DNA of 64,000 nt from Wyeomyia smithii (Eukaryota; Arthropoda; Insecta; Diptera; Culicidae): the NCBI RefSeq assembly GCF_029784165.1, contig NC_073696.1, positions 21,886,530 through 21,950,529 on the forward strand. Reading direction: 5' to 3'. Of this stretch, positions 54,068-64,000 are shown in pieces. Under the pieces are notes generated by a model, which was given only the letters and a program-made list of their open reading frames with translations, did not search any database and had not been told where the DNA came from. A program made the position numbers and the translations under genes. The first letter of the stretch is position 1; each line of letters begins with the position of its first letter.

Positions 54068-55945
54068 AAAATCTAAAATTCACTAGAACTCAATTTCACA
54101 CCAGTGCAAACAGTGTTACTTTAGAAATATGAAATCAAAATATCAAATATCGATGAATGATAAAAAAAAACTCTGTGAAAATAGTGTGTTTTAGTTTTGA
54201 TTAATCCAGTTTATTTCAATCAAACGATACACGAAAGCATCTGTAGAGAGTGCAGCTCCAGTTCACATACTCCGTCAAAATAATTCGACATGATTCGCAA
54301 CCAGTGAGATAGTTAAATTTATCATCAGCATCATGTTCCGCAAATGCGCCTGTCATCCCGTTCAATTATGTTTCACTCTGGGGAACATGCAGCAACACCG
54401 CAACTTGCAACTGTGTGATGCATGTGTGGCCACAAAAGCCGTCCATCCCCATTTTTGCCAATCGAACAACGAAAACTGGCTAGACCGCATGCAATTTTCA
54501 TTGAGTTTGCTTTTGCTGTCAATCCAAATGTTGGATGCTTGCTGGTTCACCTAATGGCGCTAGTTGGGATTTCTCGCTGGTCTTCAAGTGTTGGTACGAA
54601 TATCGAGACCCAAAATATTCCACTCCTTTCCTTAGTGCATGCGGATTAGAGCCTACCAAACTATGTTCTGCAAAGCTTAAAGGCTGACTCTATTATATTG
54701 GCTCAGTGCCTGGTATAGTGATTGTCATGCCAGGCATACCGATCAGTACAAATGAAGAATGCCCCACACCAGCAGTTCTTACTTTTTGTTTTTAGTTCAT
54801 CCAAATAAAAAAAACTATCAGCATAATAATCAAAAAGATACCTAAAGCGCTTTTCACACGTTAACCGTTCCACCTCAACCCTCTAATGCCCAAGCTAATT
54901 TTTAGACGGACTTCGAAAAAATTACTATGAATATTTATAAAAATTTTTTTATTTTAAGTATTGATTGAAGCTATTTAGAGGTTCAACTGACAACCGTCTA
55001 AAGGCGGCACTGGGTACTAGAGGGTTAAGCTAACAACTTATCTGGCGCTTCCTTCTCCATTGCCAAAGCCGTAGATTTTTACATTTAATCAGCAGGGTGG
55101 ATATTCAAAATTAACTAATTCTCGCCAATTTGATCCCGTTTTCGAGCTCCTCCGAGACGTGCCAGCACGTGCGCAAGTTTCTCTACAACTTTAGCACAGT
55201 CCAGCATAAGCGTGAAAATTCCAATCCCACTCTACCGCCTTCGATTCGTTGTCATGGACACAATTTGTCCACCCACAACTTCCGCCAATAAAAGCGAGTA
55301 GCAACGGTTGCAAATCCACGACTATCAGTCTCATCACTCTCCCGCAGATCAGCAGTAGGTAGACAGCCAGACAAGCAAATGAAAAGTATGCATATTCTTT
55401 AAATTCTCACTCGTTCGGTTGTTACGGAAACTAAACCGACTGGGTGTCGTTGCGTTCGAAGAATCCTGTGTGAAAAAAAAAGAAAGCAACACCGGTAAGC
55501 GAACCTTGAAACGCTCTTTTTCCCATTCGGTGGTGGTGGGTGCAATATCTTGCAGATAAAGTCTTTCGCTGGCTTCATTCCTTTCCGAAACCCACCCGGG
55601 AGAAAGAAGTCCACACGAAAAGAAAGATGAAGAAGTAAATTTTCCACTTGCCGGGCGCGATGGTTTCCACTTTGCGCAGAAAAGCACTCCTTCGCAGTTG
55701 AAGCGTGAAAGCAAAAAAAACGGCATTGGCTTTTAGAAGTAGAGCCCCTGAAGTTTATAACGTAACGCGATGCCACGGAGTGCAAAAAACTACGTATTGC
55801 ATTCTGTAGATACAGAGAATTTCCCGAGCTAGGCCGCACCTACGCTAATGGTCGTACCTGGAAAACCACTTGTTTTCGAGGAGTGAGAACAAATGCAATA
55901 AAATTGTTTCACATTGCAGCCTGTCATACGATTTACATGTCTCTG
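54068..55945. other. No supported gene
   Basis: Includes mixed-composition stretches at 54300-54650 and 55100-55900 with chance ORFs on both strands (for example 55399-55839 on the minus strand, 146 codons) but no domain. A TATA-like AATAAAAG (55287) and an ATCAGTC initiator (55324) with a short ATG-GT site at 55380 were noted but are not adequate for a gene call. Confidence 0.4.
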
Positions 55946-56049
55946 AGTCTTGATAGATTTCACAGACAACTTTTATTGTATGGAACAAATGTGGATTAAG
56001 CGTTGCAATTTTATTAACGCAAACAGCATATCTAAGTCAGTCATGATGC

Positions 56050-56310
56050 ATTATTCTTTATCCCTCATTCAGTACACCTTATTTTGTATTCCTTGCTTCT
56101 TATTTCTCATTTCTTTATCCTTATTCCATACTTCCTTATCCCTTATCCCTTACATCCTTATTACTTGTTCTCACATTCTTTAATTTCTTTTTATTTTCTT
56201 ACTTATTCCTTATTCCTTAGTTTTTCATCGTTACTTCCTTTTTTTCGTTCTTCTTTATTGTTTTGTTTTTTATTCCTTACTTCTTTATTCCTCATTCCTT
56301 ACCCTCTGTA
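56050..56310. repeat. Pyrimidine-rich (CTTATTCCTTATT)-like low-complexity tract
   Basis: Irregular runs of TTCCTTA, TTATTCC and TCATTTC on the plus strand. Open frames across it (Leu/Ser/Phe-rich) are compositional. Confidence 0.8.
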
Positions 56311-56559
56311 GAACATGTTTTGTTTACTTTAAAACCGCCTTGACAACGAAGCCTTGACCTTGTCTACCGCACGTATTACAATACCATAGTAATCTTATGG
56401 AATAACGCAATCACGAGTGATGTCATAATATACGCCATACTTACGCCAACTTATTCCAATTTGGGAGTTTTGCTTCAACGTATAACTACGTCTTTTAGGA
56501 AGTTCCTATACATAGGGGTGAAAAATGAAACTTCAAAAACGGAACAGGAGCAAAATATT

Positions 56560-56754
<195 letters not shown>

Positions 56755-56799
56755 AGTTGGGTTTAAGTGGATTTTTTTTGCTCTCGCAGTAATGGATTG

Positions 56800-57595
56800 G
56801 AAAATCGTCTACACATCCGCCCAAATGTAGATAACTGAAATTTCATTATGCAAACTACACACACCACACTAATACAAATTTTTAATGCTTGTTGAAACGC
56901 AGATTATGACCTCTGACTGGTCTCTTAGTGCTTGTTTTCCTTAAGGGAGACAGAATATTATACTTGCTTCTGCTCAAACCAATCATTTCACTTGTGGATA
57001 TCTACATACATTCCGAAGATCAGTGAATCAATTCTTTCGCTCTTTTTCGTTCCACTTTTGCAATCAATTCGTGTTCCCTGCGTCTGTGGGTGAACTGTGA
57101 CAAGATAATTTTTGCTTGCTCTCACGATTAGTGGATGGGTTATGTATAGCAGAGCAGACAGCCGGTGGTAGCTGGTTGCTGGGAGTTACATTACAATTCC
57201 GCGCGCGACTTTGCGCTCGGTAAGCGTGGTGTAAAGTTATCACATGGCTCTCGCTTGTGGTATCTGATCAACAAAATCAACTATCAGTTTTTTGCCTGAA
57301 TTAAAGGGTGAGTTACCGCTTTCCAACAAAGAACGGTAGATCACTCACTCACTTTGAAGGGCCAGCTTTTTAGAGCAATTCACGAGTAGATTGCCCACCT
57401 CTAGTATTAACCTCTGCATCTCCAGTAAAGTCACAGGAGGAAGGTTTTCGTTAACTGGGTAGAGTAAGTTTGATCGGGGTTCTCTTTGATAAGTGATGTG
57501 ATCCTACATAATATTTATACCCGATTTTTTTGAGCTGTTTTCGGTTTATTCTCTGTTCAGCAGGCTGAGTGGAGTTGCACACTAAGCTTATTTAT
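56800..57595. other. No recognised feature
   Basis: No motif-bearing ORF or repeat identified. Confidence 0.45.
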
Positions 57596-57604
57596 ATTTG
57601 GTAC

Positions 57605-57776
57605 CGGTGGTCTCCGTGACTCTGTGGTTAGCGATGTCGGTCTACCTAGCGATGTCGGTATCCTACACATGCAAAATGTGCCAAAAACAATATCGATAAC
57701 GAATTCTCTCAACTCATCTAGTTGATCGAGACCGCTATTAGCCTCAAGGCTAAGCGTGCGATATTGTTTTTTACTG
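57605..57776 (+). mobile_element. tRNA-derived SINE, family A, deleted copy
   Basis: Head GTGACTCTGTGGTTAGCGAT, then a jump into the body (CACATGCAAAATGTGCCAAA, TTGATCGAGACCGC) and the 3' end GCGTGCGATATTGTTTTTT, matching the 9247-9503 copy. The B-box section is deleted. It abuts an RTE-like fragment. Confidence 0.75.
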
Positions 57777-57784
57777 GTTTAAAC

Positions 57785-58795
57785 CAATCTACAAGAAAAA
57801 ACACCGCCTGGACTGTAGTATTTATCGGGGAATAACCCTTCTAAACACCGTTTCCAAAATTCTCTCCCGTATTCTGTTCCATAGACTGAGGCCGTTGCCG
57901 CGATTATCAATGTAGTTTTCGAGGGGGACGTTCCACTACGGACCAAACGTTCACCCTGCGTCAGATCCTCGATAAATTTCGAGAACTCAATCTGCAGACG
58001 CACTGTCTGTTCATTGACTTCAAGGCAGCGTACGATACAGTAAAGATACAGTAAACTGCGAGAGTTGGGCTCATTATTAACTCTGCCAAAACGAAACACA
58101 TGGTGGCTGGTGGAGCGCGTGGTAGTCCGACGGATGTTGGTGCTGAGGTGGTGTTATATAGATGGGGAAACTTTTGAAGTAATCGACGAATTTATTTACC
58201 TGGGTACATTAGTGACATGAGACAACAAGGTTAGCCGTGAGATAAAAAGGCGGATAGCAGCTGCAAACAGGGCCTACTACGGATAGCGCAACCAGCTGAG
58301 GTCCCGTAGTCTGCAAACGCGTACTAAACATGCACTCTACATAACACTAATTCTTCCCGTGGCCCTCTACGGCCATGAAGCATGGACGTTGAAAGAGGCC
58401 GATCGACGAGCTCTCCTCTCCTCCAATCCTTGGCGACAAACTAGAAAATGGTATTTGGCGCAGACGCATGAACCATGTAGTGTACCAGGTGTACAAATCG
58501 GTGGATATAGTTAAGCGGATAAAACGTGGCAGGTTGCTGTGGGCTGGGCATGTAGCTAGAATGCCAGAAGAATGACCAGCGAAGACTATATTTAGCAGAA
58601 ATCCCGCTAGAGGCTGTCGAATTCGAGGTAGGCCACGCACTCGTTGGATGTTTGCTGTCGACGAAGATGCCTGCGAAATAGGTGTTAGGGGAGATTGGAG
58701 GATAGCAGCCCAAGACTGAATGACATGGCGACGTATTCTGGATTCGGCATTGGATCGATAATCGGTCTGTCGCCGTAAAAGTAAAAGTAAAGAAA
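57785..58795 (+). pseudogene. RTE-like LINE fragment (second lineage), 3' part
   Basis: Frame-shifted RT: KILSRIL/FHRLRP-type start, FREFNLQTHCLF-like and DFKAAYDTV at about 57970-58045, WRRRMNHVVYQVYKSVDI, GRLLWAGHVARMPEE, NPARGCRIRGRPRTRW and a C-terminal RRIL. The 3' tail is GTAAAAGTAAAAGTAAAG. It differs from the 31.6 and 46.9 kb copies in sequence and tail, so it is another subfamily. Many stops. Confidence 0.8.
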
Positions 58796-58888
58796 TTAGT
58801 AATGCTGTAGAAGTCACGCGCGAGTGTGTGATTTATTTCACTAGAGTACAACATGTTCAGTTTTCTGATTTGATACCGCTGATTTGAT

Positions 58889-58962
58889 ACATACTGTTTC
58901 GGGGCCACGCAAAGTCTGTTGATTTAAATCAACAGACTGAGCGTGACCCCGAAACAGTATGT
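58889..58962. repeat. 74-bp near-perfect palindrome
   Basis: ACATACTGTTTCGGGGCCAC and onward, pairing with its complement around a central TTGATTTAAATCAA. Only a few bases mismatch near GCAAAG/CTGAGC. There is no loop, so as DNA it can extrude a cruciform and as RNA form a long hairpin. Confidence 0.85.
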
Positions 58963-59199
58963 TTTCGGGACCACGCCCATTAAGTTGTATAATTCAGTGA
59001 ACTGCAAAATACTATACTACACGAAGTGGATCTGAATTGTACCAACATACCATAGAGAGGCTGTTGGGGCCGCTCACAAATTTGTAGGTTTAACTTAAAA
59101 GGAATACAAGTTATAGATTCTATTATTTGGTTTAAATAACATATACATATATATCTATTTGTCAACAGATAAAAATTCTTACCCTAATGACAATTACTT

Positions 59200-59995
59200 A
59201 ATTAACAATTAAACTAACACAGAAAGTTTCTCAAGCATCGTCTGTTTTTATCACGGGACGCGTTGAAATCAAATACTCGGTAGCAGCTGTTGAAAACACG
59301 ACTTATGCTGAGCACTGGTTCATGTAGAGCATAGTTATTTCTTGTAGGTCGGGTAGTTAAAAACGTGTGTGAACGGAGATTGCGTCATCTAGCGTTCATA
59401 TCAAGAAGGCCGAGTAGTAAAGGACAATCGATGATTCCCTGAAGAAGGACTCCAACGAAACACGCCTTGGCCAAAATCCGCCTTGCTTCCAGTAGCTCTA
59501 AGTCGATGAGCTTACAACGGCTTTCATAACTTGGTAGGTTACCCGAATCACACCAAGGAAACTGTCTCAAGCCAAAGCGAACAAACTTGCGTTGTACGGC
59601 TTCAATCCTCGCAATTGTGTCTTGGTAGAAAGGACTCCATACAATAGCGAAGTATTTCAATATAGGATGAAGCAAAAGGCAATAGAGCGCTTTTAGGCAG
59701 TGCACATTTTTGAAGTTTTTAGCGAAGCGAAACAGAAATCCCAATTGCGATGAAGCCTTTGAGACTATGTAACTGCATGATCCTTGAAGCTTAATTTCGA
59801 ATCCAGCATAACACCCAGATCCTTAACTACCGTATCGCGGCTCAAAACATAACCTTGTAAGCTGTACTCGTGAAGATACATGGCATGTTTCCGACCGAAG
59901 GAGATAGCTGAGCACTTAGACACATTTAGTGACATCCTGTTAATTCGGCACCAATTATCGAAGGCTTCCAAATCATGTTGCAGCATCTGGGCGTC
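59200..59995 (-). pseudogene. Jockey/CR1-like LINE reverse transcriptase fragment
   Basis: On the minus strand, NRMSLNVSKCSAISFGRKHA, VVKDLGVMLDSKLSFKDH, then in another frame GFLFRFAKNFKNVHCLKALY, LKYFAIVWSPFYQ, RIEAVQRKFVRFGLRQFPW and LPSYESRCKLIDL. These are the RT thumb and connector of Jockey/CR1-type LINEs. One frameshift near 59745-59765. The upstream (5') side ends at a poly(T) run at about 60001-60015. Confidence 0.8.
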
Positions 59996-60019
59996 TTGAA
60001 TTTTTTTTTTTTTTCAAAA

Positions 60020-60870
60020 TTAGAGATGCTGTTGGGGCAAGGCACACGTGTGCGTGGTTCGTATTCTTAAAAAAATACAATTGTTCTGTATGTTTGATTG
60101 GGTAGTTTATATTCAAGAAACGGAGTAAAAATACTATTTGAATTGTGAATAGGAGAAGTTACAAAAACGGTATAATGTATCATTGATGTGATACGTTTAC
60201 ACGCGATTATTTGTTATAAATATCGTTAGTCCTTCGGGATACCACCTTCAGTTACAATCAACACCATACTATATCACAACAACCGGTTCGAGGATAAAAA
60301 CGCGGCCATTATTCTTGTCAACGCAATAGAAAATAGTCCTATAATACTACAAGGTATACAGCCCTAGGGTTTCAGCGGTACACTTCCATTCGTACGTGTC
60401 TCATATGAAATGCGATCACCATCATATCCGTTTTAAATTAAACAACAATAATCAATAATCAATAATTGAAAATTAAATATTTTCTCGTATTGCGATAGAA
60501 CTCAACTGAAATTTTATTTTGACCTGCGTGCACTCTAACTGTTTGCGTCGCATGGTGTTTGCTCCATTCCTGTTCAAAGATGTTGTATTTTTATGTAAAA
60601 ATTGAAATTCGGTAGCACTTCAATTTCTCATTTGCAAAAAAAAATGAAAAAAATTCAATAAACTTCATTCAAAATGTTGGAATGTCTTAACAAGGACGGT
60701 TGTAAATTCGACTTTACAGCATGCATTCAAACATTATCCTCATCAGCACGAACAGATTTTGCTTATCGTCCAGCCACATAGCTGCAATATTCAACACGCG
60801 ACAGCTTAAACAAACTGTTGCGTAACTGAGAGCGCGCTGCCATTTCTGCTATCTGCTTTTATCCTATAGG
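60020..60870. other. No recognised feature
   Basis: AT-rich; no ORF with motifs. Confidence 0.45.
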
Positions 60871-60879
60871 AAAAGAAAT

Positions 60880-61010
60880 AACAAAAGGGGTTGTGTGTAA
60901 AACCACGACCGCATTTTGGCGTAGAACTACAAAAGGTTATCCATTACAAGACTTGCATTGTTACATTCGGAAGTGATCACAAATTCGTTGAATGATAGAC
61001 GCGAATATTA
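60880..61010 (+). repeat. Extra arm of the GGTTGTRTGYAAARCCACGACCGC element
   Basis: GGGGTTGTGTGTAAAACCAC and onward resembles the left arm at 61081-61210 in the same orientation, but lacks its own right arm. Confidence 0.55.
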
Positions 61011-61080
61011 TTATATTAATGCAGATATCTAATACCAATATTAAAAAATTTAAATAATTAAAATTAATAATAAGAGTTTG

Positions 61081-61580
61081 TTAATAACAAAAGGGTTGTA
61101 TGCAAGGCCACGACCGCAAGGTTGACATAGAACAACATAAGCCTATTTGTTACATTTCTTGCATTGTTGCATTCGAGAGTAACCAACAACAATAACTTTT
61201 ATCCAACACTAATGAAATAATTCTCTGGAAATTATGTGTTGGTCCTGGAAAAAATCAAACTGGCAACAGGAGTCGATTGACGGTCTATGTATATCATCCC
61301 GGTTCCGACAATACTCATATAAGCTGGTATTTGGTCATCTTTTTCTCGCTTCCAGGAATTGGAAGTCAACCTTTTCAATTTCAAAACGACCGTAAATCGT
61401 CCCAAGATGCCATTTAAATCTATTCAGTGTCATCACAGTATTTTCAGAGAGTTTATTAGTGTTGGATATAAGTTATTGTTGTTGGTAACTCTCGAATGCA
61501 ACAGTACAAGAAATGTAACTAATAACCTTATGTTAGTTTAATATCAACCCAGCGGTCGTGGCTTTGCATACAACCCTTCT
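61081..61580. mobile_element. MITE with long inverted arms (about 500 bp)
   Basis: Left arm AAAAGGGTTGTATGCAAGGC...CCACGACCGC and a right arm that is its complement (GCGGTCGTGGCTTTGCATAC). The inverted match continues inward for about 120 bp (TGTTACATTTCTTGCATTGT...). No coding sequence. The superfamily is not assigned. Confidence 0.65.
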
Positions 61581-61867
61581 GTTATTTACATTGTCGACGT
61601 ATGTTTATTTAACTCACAATTACATCTATTGTCTCTCTATGTTTCTAGCTTCATTCTATTTCAATACTCTCACCGGATTCTAATCTTAATCCATATTTAT
61701 TCTCCTTCTTTTCTATCAATTAAAACAACTATTTTTTTTTTTATTCATATAAAAAGTTTTTAATTTATTCCAATATTTTACTGTTTTCATCTCATGCTTT
61801 CTTCGTTTTGTATTAATATTTTTACTGTTTTAATTTTTATTATATAATAATCAACCTTATTTTGATT

Positions 61868-61928
61868 ATAATTGGCTCCGTAAAACATCAATTTGTGTTG
61901 TGCCGTGTCAAATAAATATTGTGTGAAT
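61868..61928 (+). mobile_element. Detached 3' end of an I-like LINE
   Basis: AATTGGCTCCGTAAAACATC and CCGTGTCAAATAAATATTG match the 3' end of the element at 3892-3949 with a few differences. No coding sequence precedes it, so it is a severely 5'-truncated copy. Confidence 0.75.
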
Positions 61929-61939
61929 GATTGCATATT

Positions 61940-64000
61940 CTACTGTGTCAAAATAGTAATATATTCTTTCGTTCCTCGTGTAAAAAATCTGCCAATAAAA
62001 TATTGTTTTCCAAAAAACATGGTATACCAGAAACCACGAAACGTGTAATTAAGCTGTACGACAAGCGGCGAATTCGCCAACCCAGCTGAAAAATGCTTCA
62101 ATTAGCTGTAATTGTAATTGCTAAGCAATGTTCAACTGTCACTTGAGAAATAATTGCGATTGAATCAGGTAGGGAAAAAGCACAAGCGCGAAGCGAGAAT
62201 AGTTCAATCTAAACCGACAATGTTGTACAACACAGCCTGCACAACCAGTCTCCGGAAAACTTCCCTACTCTCTTACTTCCACTTCAGGTTGCAACTGCTG
62301 TGCTTCAACAAGAAAATCACCTTCCGTTTTGGGCTGAACTAGCTTCTCTAGGGCCCCAAAAGCCGGCACCGTTGTACGACTATTTGTACAGCAGGAGTCC
62401 GGCGACGCGACGACGTTGAGCATCCGTTGAGAAGCGGAAGGAGAAAATTAAGTGGGAAATAAATTTTCGACTCTGTTTCCTGTTTCGACCTGTTTGGCCC
62501 CTCTGTCGTTCGTTTCTCAATTTACGACAACAGCGGCGCGTTTTTCCTTGTGTTGCACAACCCATTTTCCGCTATTTTCCAATTAATTTCAAGAAGCCTC
62601 TCAACTGTTCGTCACTTTACTGAACGGAGAAGGGTTGGATGGCAGCTCAGTGTGGCGTTGCAGTCGTGCAACGGATGTGCAACAAGAAAACAGAAGAAGC
62701 CACTCGAAGGATCTATCGGAGCGCGATTGGTGCAAAGACAAATCGACGCCGAAGCTTCGATTTTAATCGAGGAAAGGACGTTAGAGTAAAGCAAACAATA
62801 TAACTATTGTTTGGGTTTAATTTTTCGCACTTCCAACTTGAAGTTTAATTAGTTTTGTTTCACTCAAAGAACGAAGATTGGGGTTGGAGAAATGTTCAAA
62901 TTCGCGTTTAATTTATTTTCCATACGCTGATATTCGATTAGGTTCTTTCGGGTATCGGTTTGATAGCTGCGTTTGTTTAGGTGAATTGAATGCAGCTCAG
63001 TTTCAGACTGACTACACAATCTCGTTTAAAAGCTCGTTTCGAGCCTTCTAATTCCAGGAATATTTGCCTGAAAAAAACTCTCGAAAACACGTTTGTTTGG
63101 CTTTAACTTTTGTTCGACGCTTGTTTCACAAGCAACAATTATTCGGACACTCGAACAACGCCATTCTGGTGGTACGTAAATCGCATCCGTACGCGTTAAA
63201 ATGACGTCAATACGCTGGTGTGGTTTTGCAAAATACTTACTGTTTTATTTGTCGCCTGCTGATGCAAGGTTTACAAACAAAAACATTGCCAAGGGCATAG
63301 TGAAGGAGGTTCGTGACCTGAAAAGATGATGATTCGACGAAGGTTTGGGTTGTTTCCGTTTTACAAGACGCAACAAAATGTCGCACAATAACGCTAATTG
63401 TCCGTGTTTTCAGTACAACTGATGCGATTGTTGAGATTAATGTTTTATGTAATGACCTTCATCTAAAGTCATCTTTTCCACATTTTGGGTTGTTCCTACA
63501 TATTAGGCTGCTAATGTGAATCACCGACCGATCCGACGGTATTCTCCGGTGAAAGGAAGCGAAACACTGGCCGGAAAGTTGAGCCCCCCTGGAGATACTT
63601 GAACGCGTGAACCAGTCCAGCGCGTGGCATGACCGCGTTGTTTTCTAAGTGGTAATCTTTTATTGCTGAATTATTTCCTTCTCCTAAGTGGAATGTGGGC
63701 CGAACGCCAACGGGAAACACTGTAACCATAAAGAGCGAAAGTTGCATTGCCCGCCTCGTTCCGACTAAATAATTTGTTATCCATAAGCACCACACATTAT
63801 AATATCGGCTTAAGTGATTTACAACAGTCGAAGGACGGTGGGCCAACCTACGAAAGTTGTTTATTGTCAACCAAGTATATTGAGCATGAAATGGTTTAAG
63901 GTAAAAATCCGACCACAGATCTCTGAACAAATACCGAATAATCGTGGTGTATATTTGAACCAATTAACACAAGATCGGCTCATTTGCAAATCAAACCGGT
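61940..64000. other. No supported gene
   Basis: Includes chance ORFs (62550-62789 plus; 63511-63963 minus, 150 codons) without recognisable domains. No repeat identified. Confidence 0.4.

Noticed and set aside
55287..55395. Possible second promoter and tiny first exon (AATAAAAG, ATCAGTC, ATGAAAA/GTATGC)
   Set aside because: TATA-to-initiator distance is too long and no downstream coding exon could be found.
56084..56311. Leu/Ser/Phe-rich ORF resembling a membrane protein
   Set aside because: Pyrimidine-rich low-complexity tract; no real transmembrane gene features.
63511..63963. 150-codon minus-strand ORF
   Set aside because: No motif, signal peptide or splice context; compatible with chance.

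Overview
The window looks like a transposon-rich, AT-rich dipteran chromosome segment, most likely a mosquito and probably a culicine. This rests on the retroelement mix (I-, R1-, RTE- and BEL/Pao-type elements), 57-60 bp introns with consensus splice sites, tRNA-derived SINEs and abundant MITEs. The species cannot be fixed from sequence alone. Gene density is very low. Only one host gene is strongly supported, an M1-family aminopeptidase N. A second, small secreted-peptide gene is plausible. Most of the rest is nested mobile DNA at various stages of decay.

Layout. 1-3.96 kb: 3' two thirds of a decayed I-clade-like LINE (RT + RNase H), split by a 1.3 kb TTAA-flanked foldback element. 4.0-6.9 kb: an orphan 112-codon ORF and an R1-like RT remnant. 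6.9-15.8 kb, minus strand: the aminopeptidase N gene in five recognisable exons. Its third intron (6,064 bp) holds a TA-flanked element, two tRNA-derived SINE copies and a 3.6 kb array of an 11-bp GGATT/GGATTT minisatellite. 16-19 kb: intergenic, with one MITE. 19.2-21.8 kb: a large foldback DNA transposon with a decayed ORF in its loop. 22.6-24.3 kb: a frame-broken unknown coding relic, a dispersed repeat pair, a hAT MITE with a perfect 8-bp target duplication, and a truncated SINE. 24.3-28.7 kb: no recognisable gene. 28.7-30.25 kb: a TIR element carrying two nested hAT-type MITEs. 31.6-34.7 kb: a decayed RTE-like LINE on the plus strand, interrupted by an R1-like fragment on the minus strand. 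36.1-37.3 kb: a TA-flanked MITE with a SINE inserted at its edge. 43.6-50.2 kb: a decayed BEL/Pao LTR retrotransposon, itself hit by a MITE and by a 5'-inverted RTE-like LINE with an 11-bp target duplication. 53.7-54.1 kb: the small secreted-peptide gene. 56.6 kb: a (TA)n tract. 57.6-60 kb: SINE, another RTE-like fragment, a 74-bp palindrome and a minus-strand Jockey/CR1-like RT fragment. 60.9-61.9 kb: a TIR element and a detached I-element 3' end. 62-64 kb: nothing recognised.

How it fits together: the aminopeptidase is a secreted or surface zinc exopeptidase with all M1 catalytic motifs intact, so it is probably functional, although its last C-terminal segment could not be located. The other elements do not form a pathway. 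They form a stratigraphy of insertions whose order can be read from target duplications, for example BEL older than the inverted RTE-like insert, and the TA-MITE older than the SINE. I found no convincing new multigene system. The most unusual items are the intronic 11-bp array with higher-order blocks, the 5'-inverted LINE inside BEL integrase, and the two large foldback elements.
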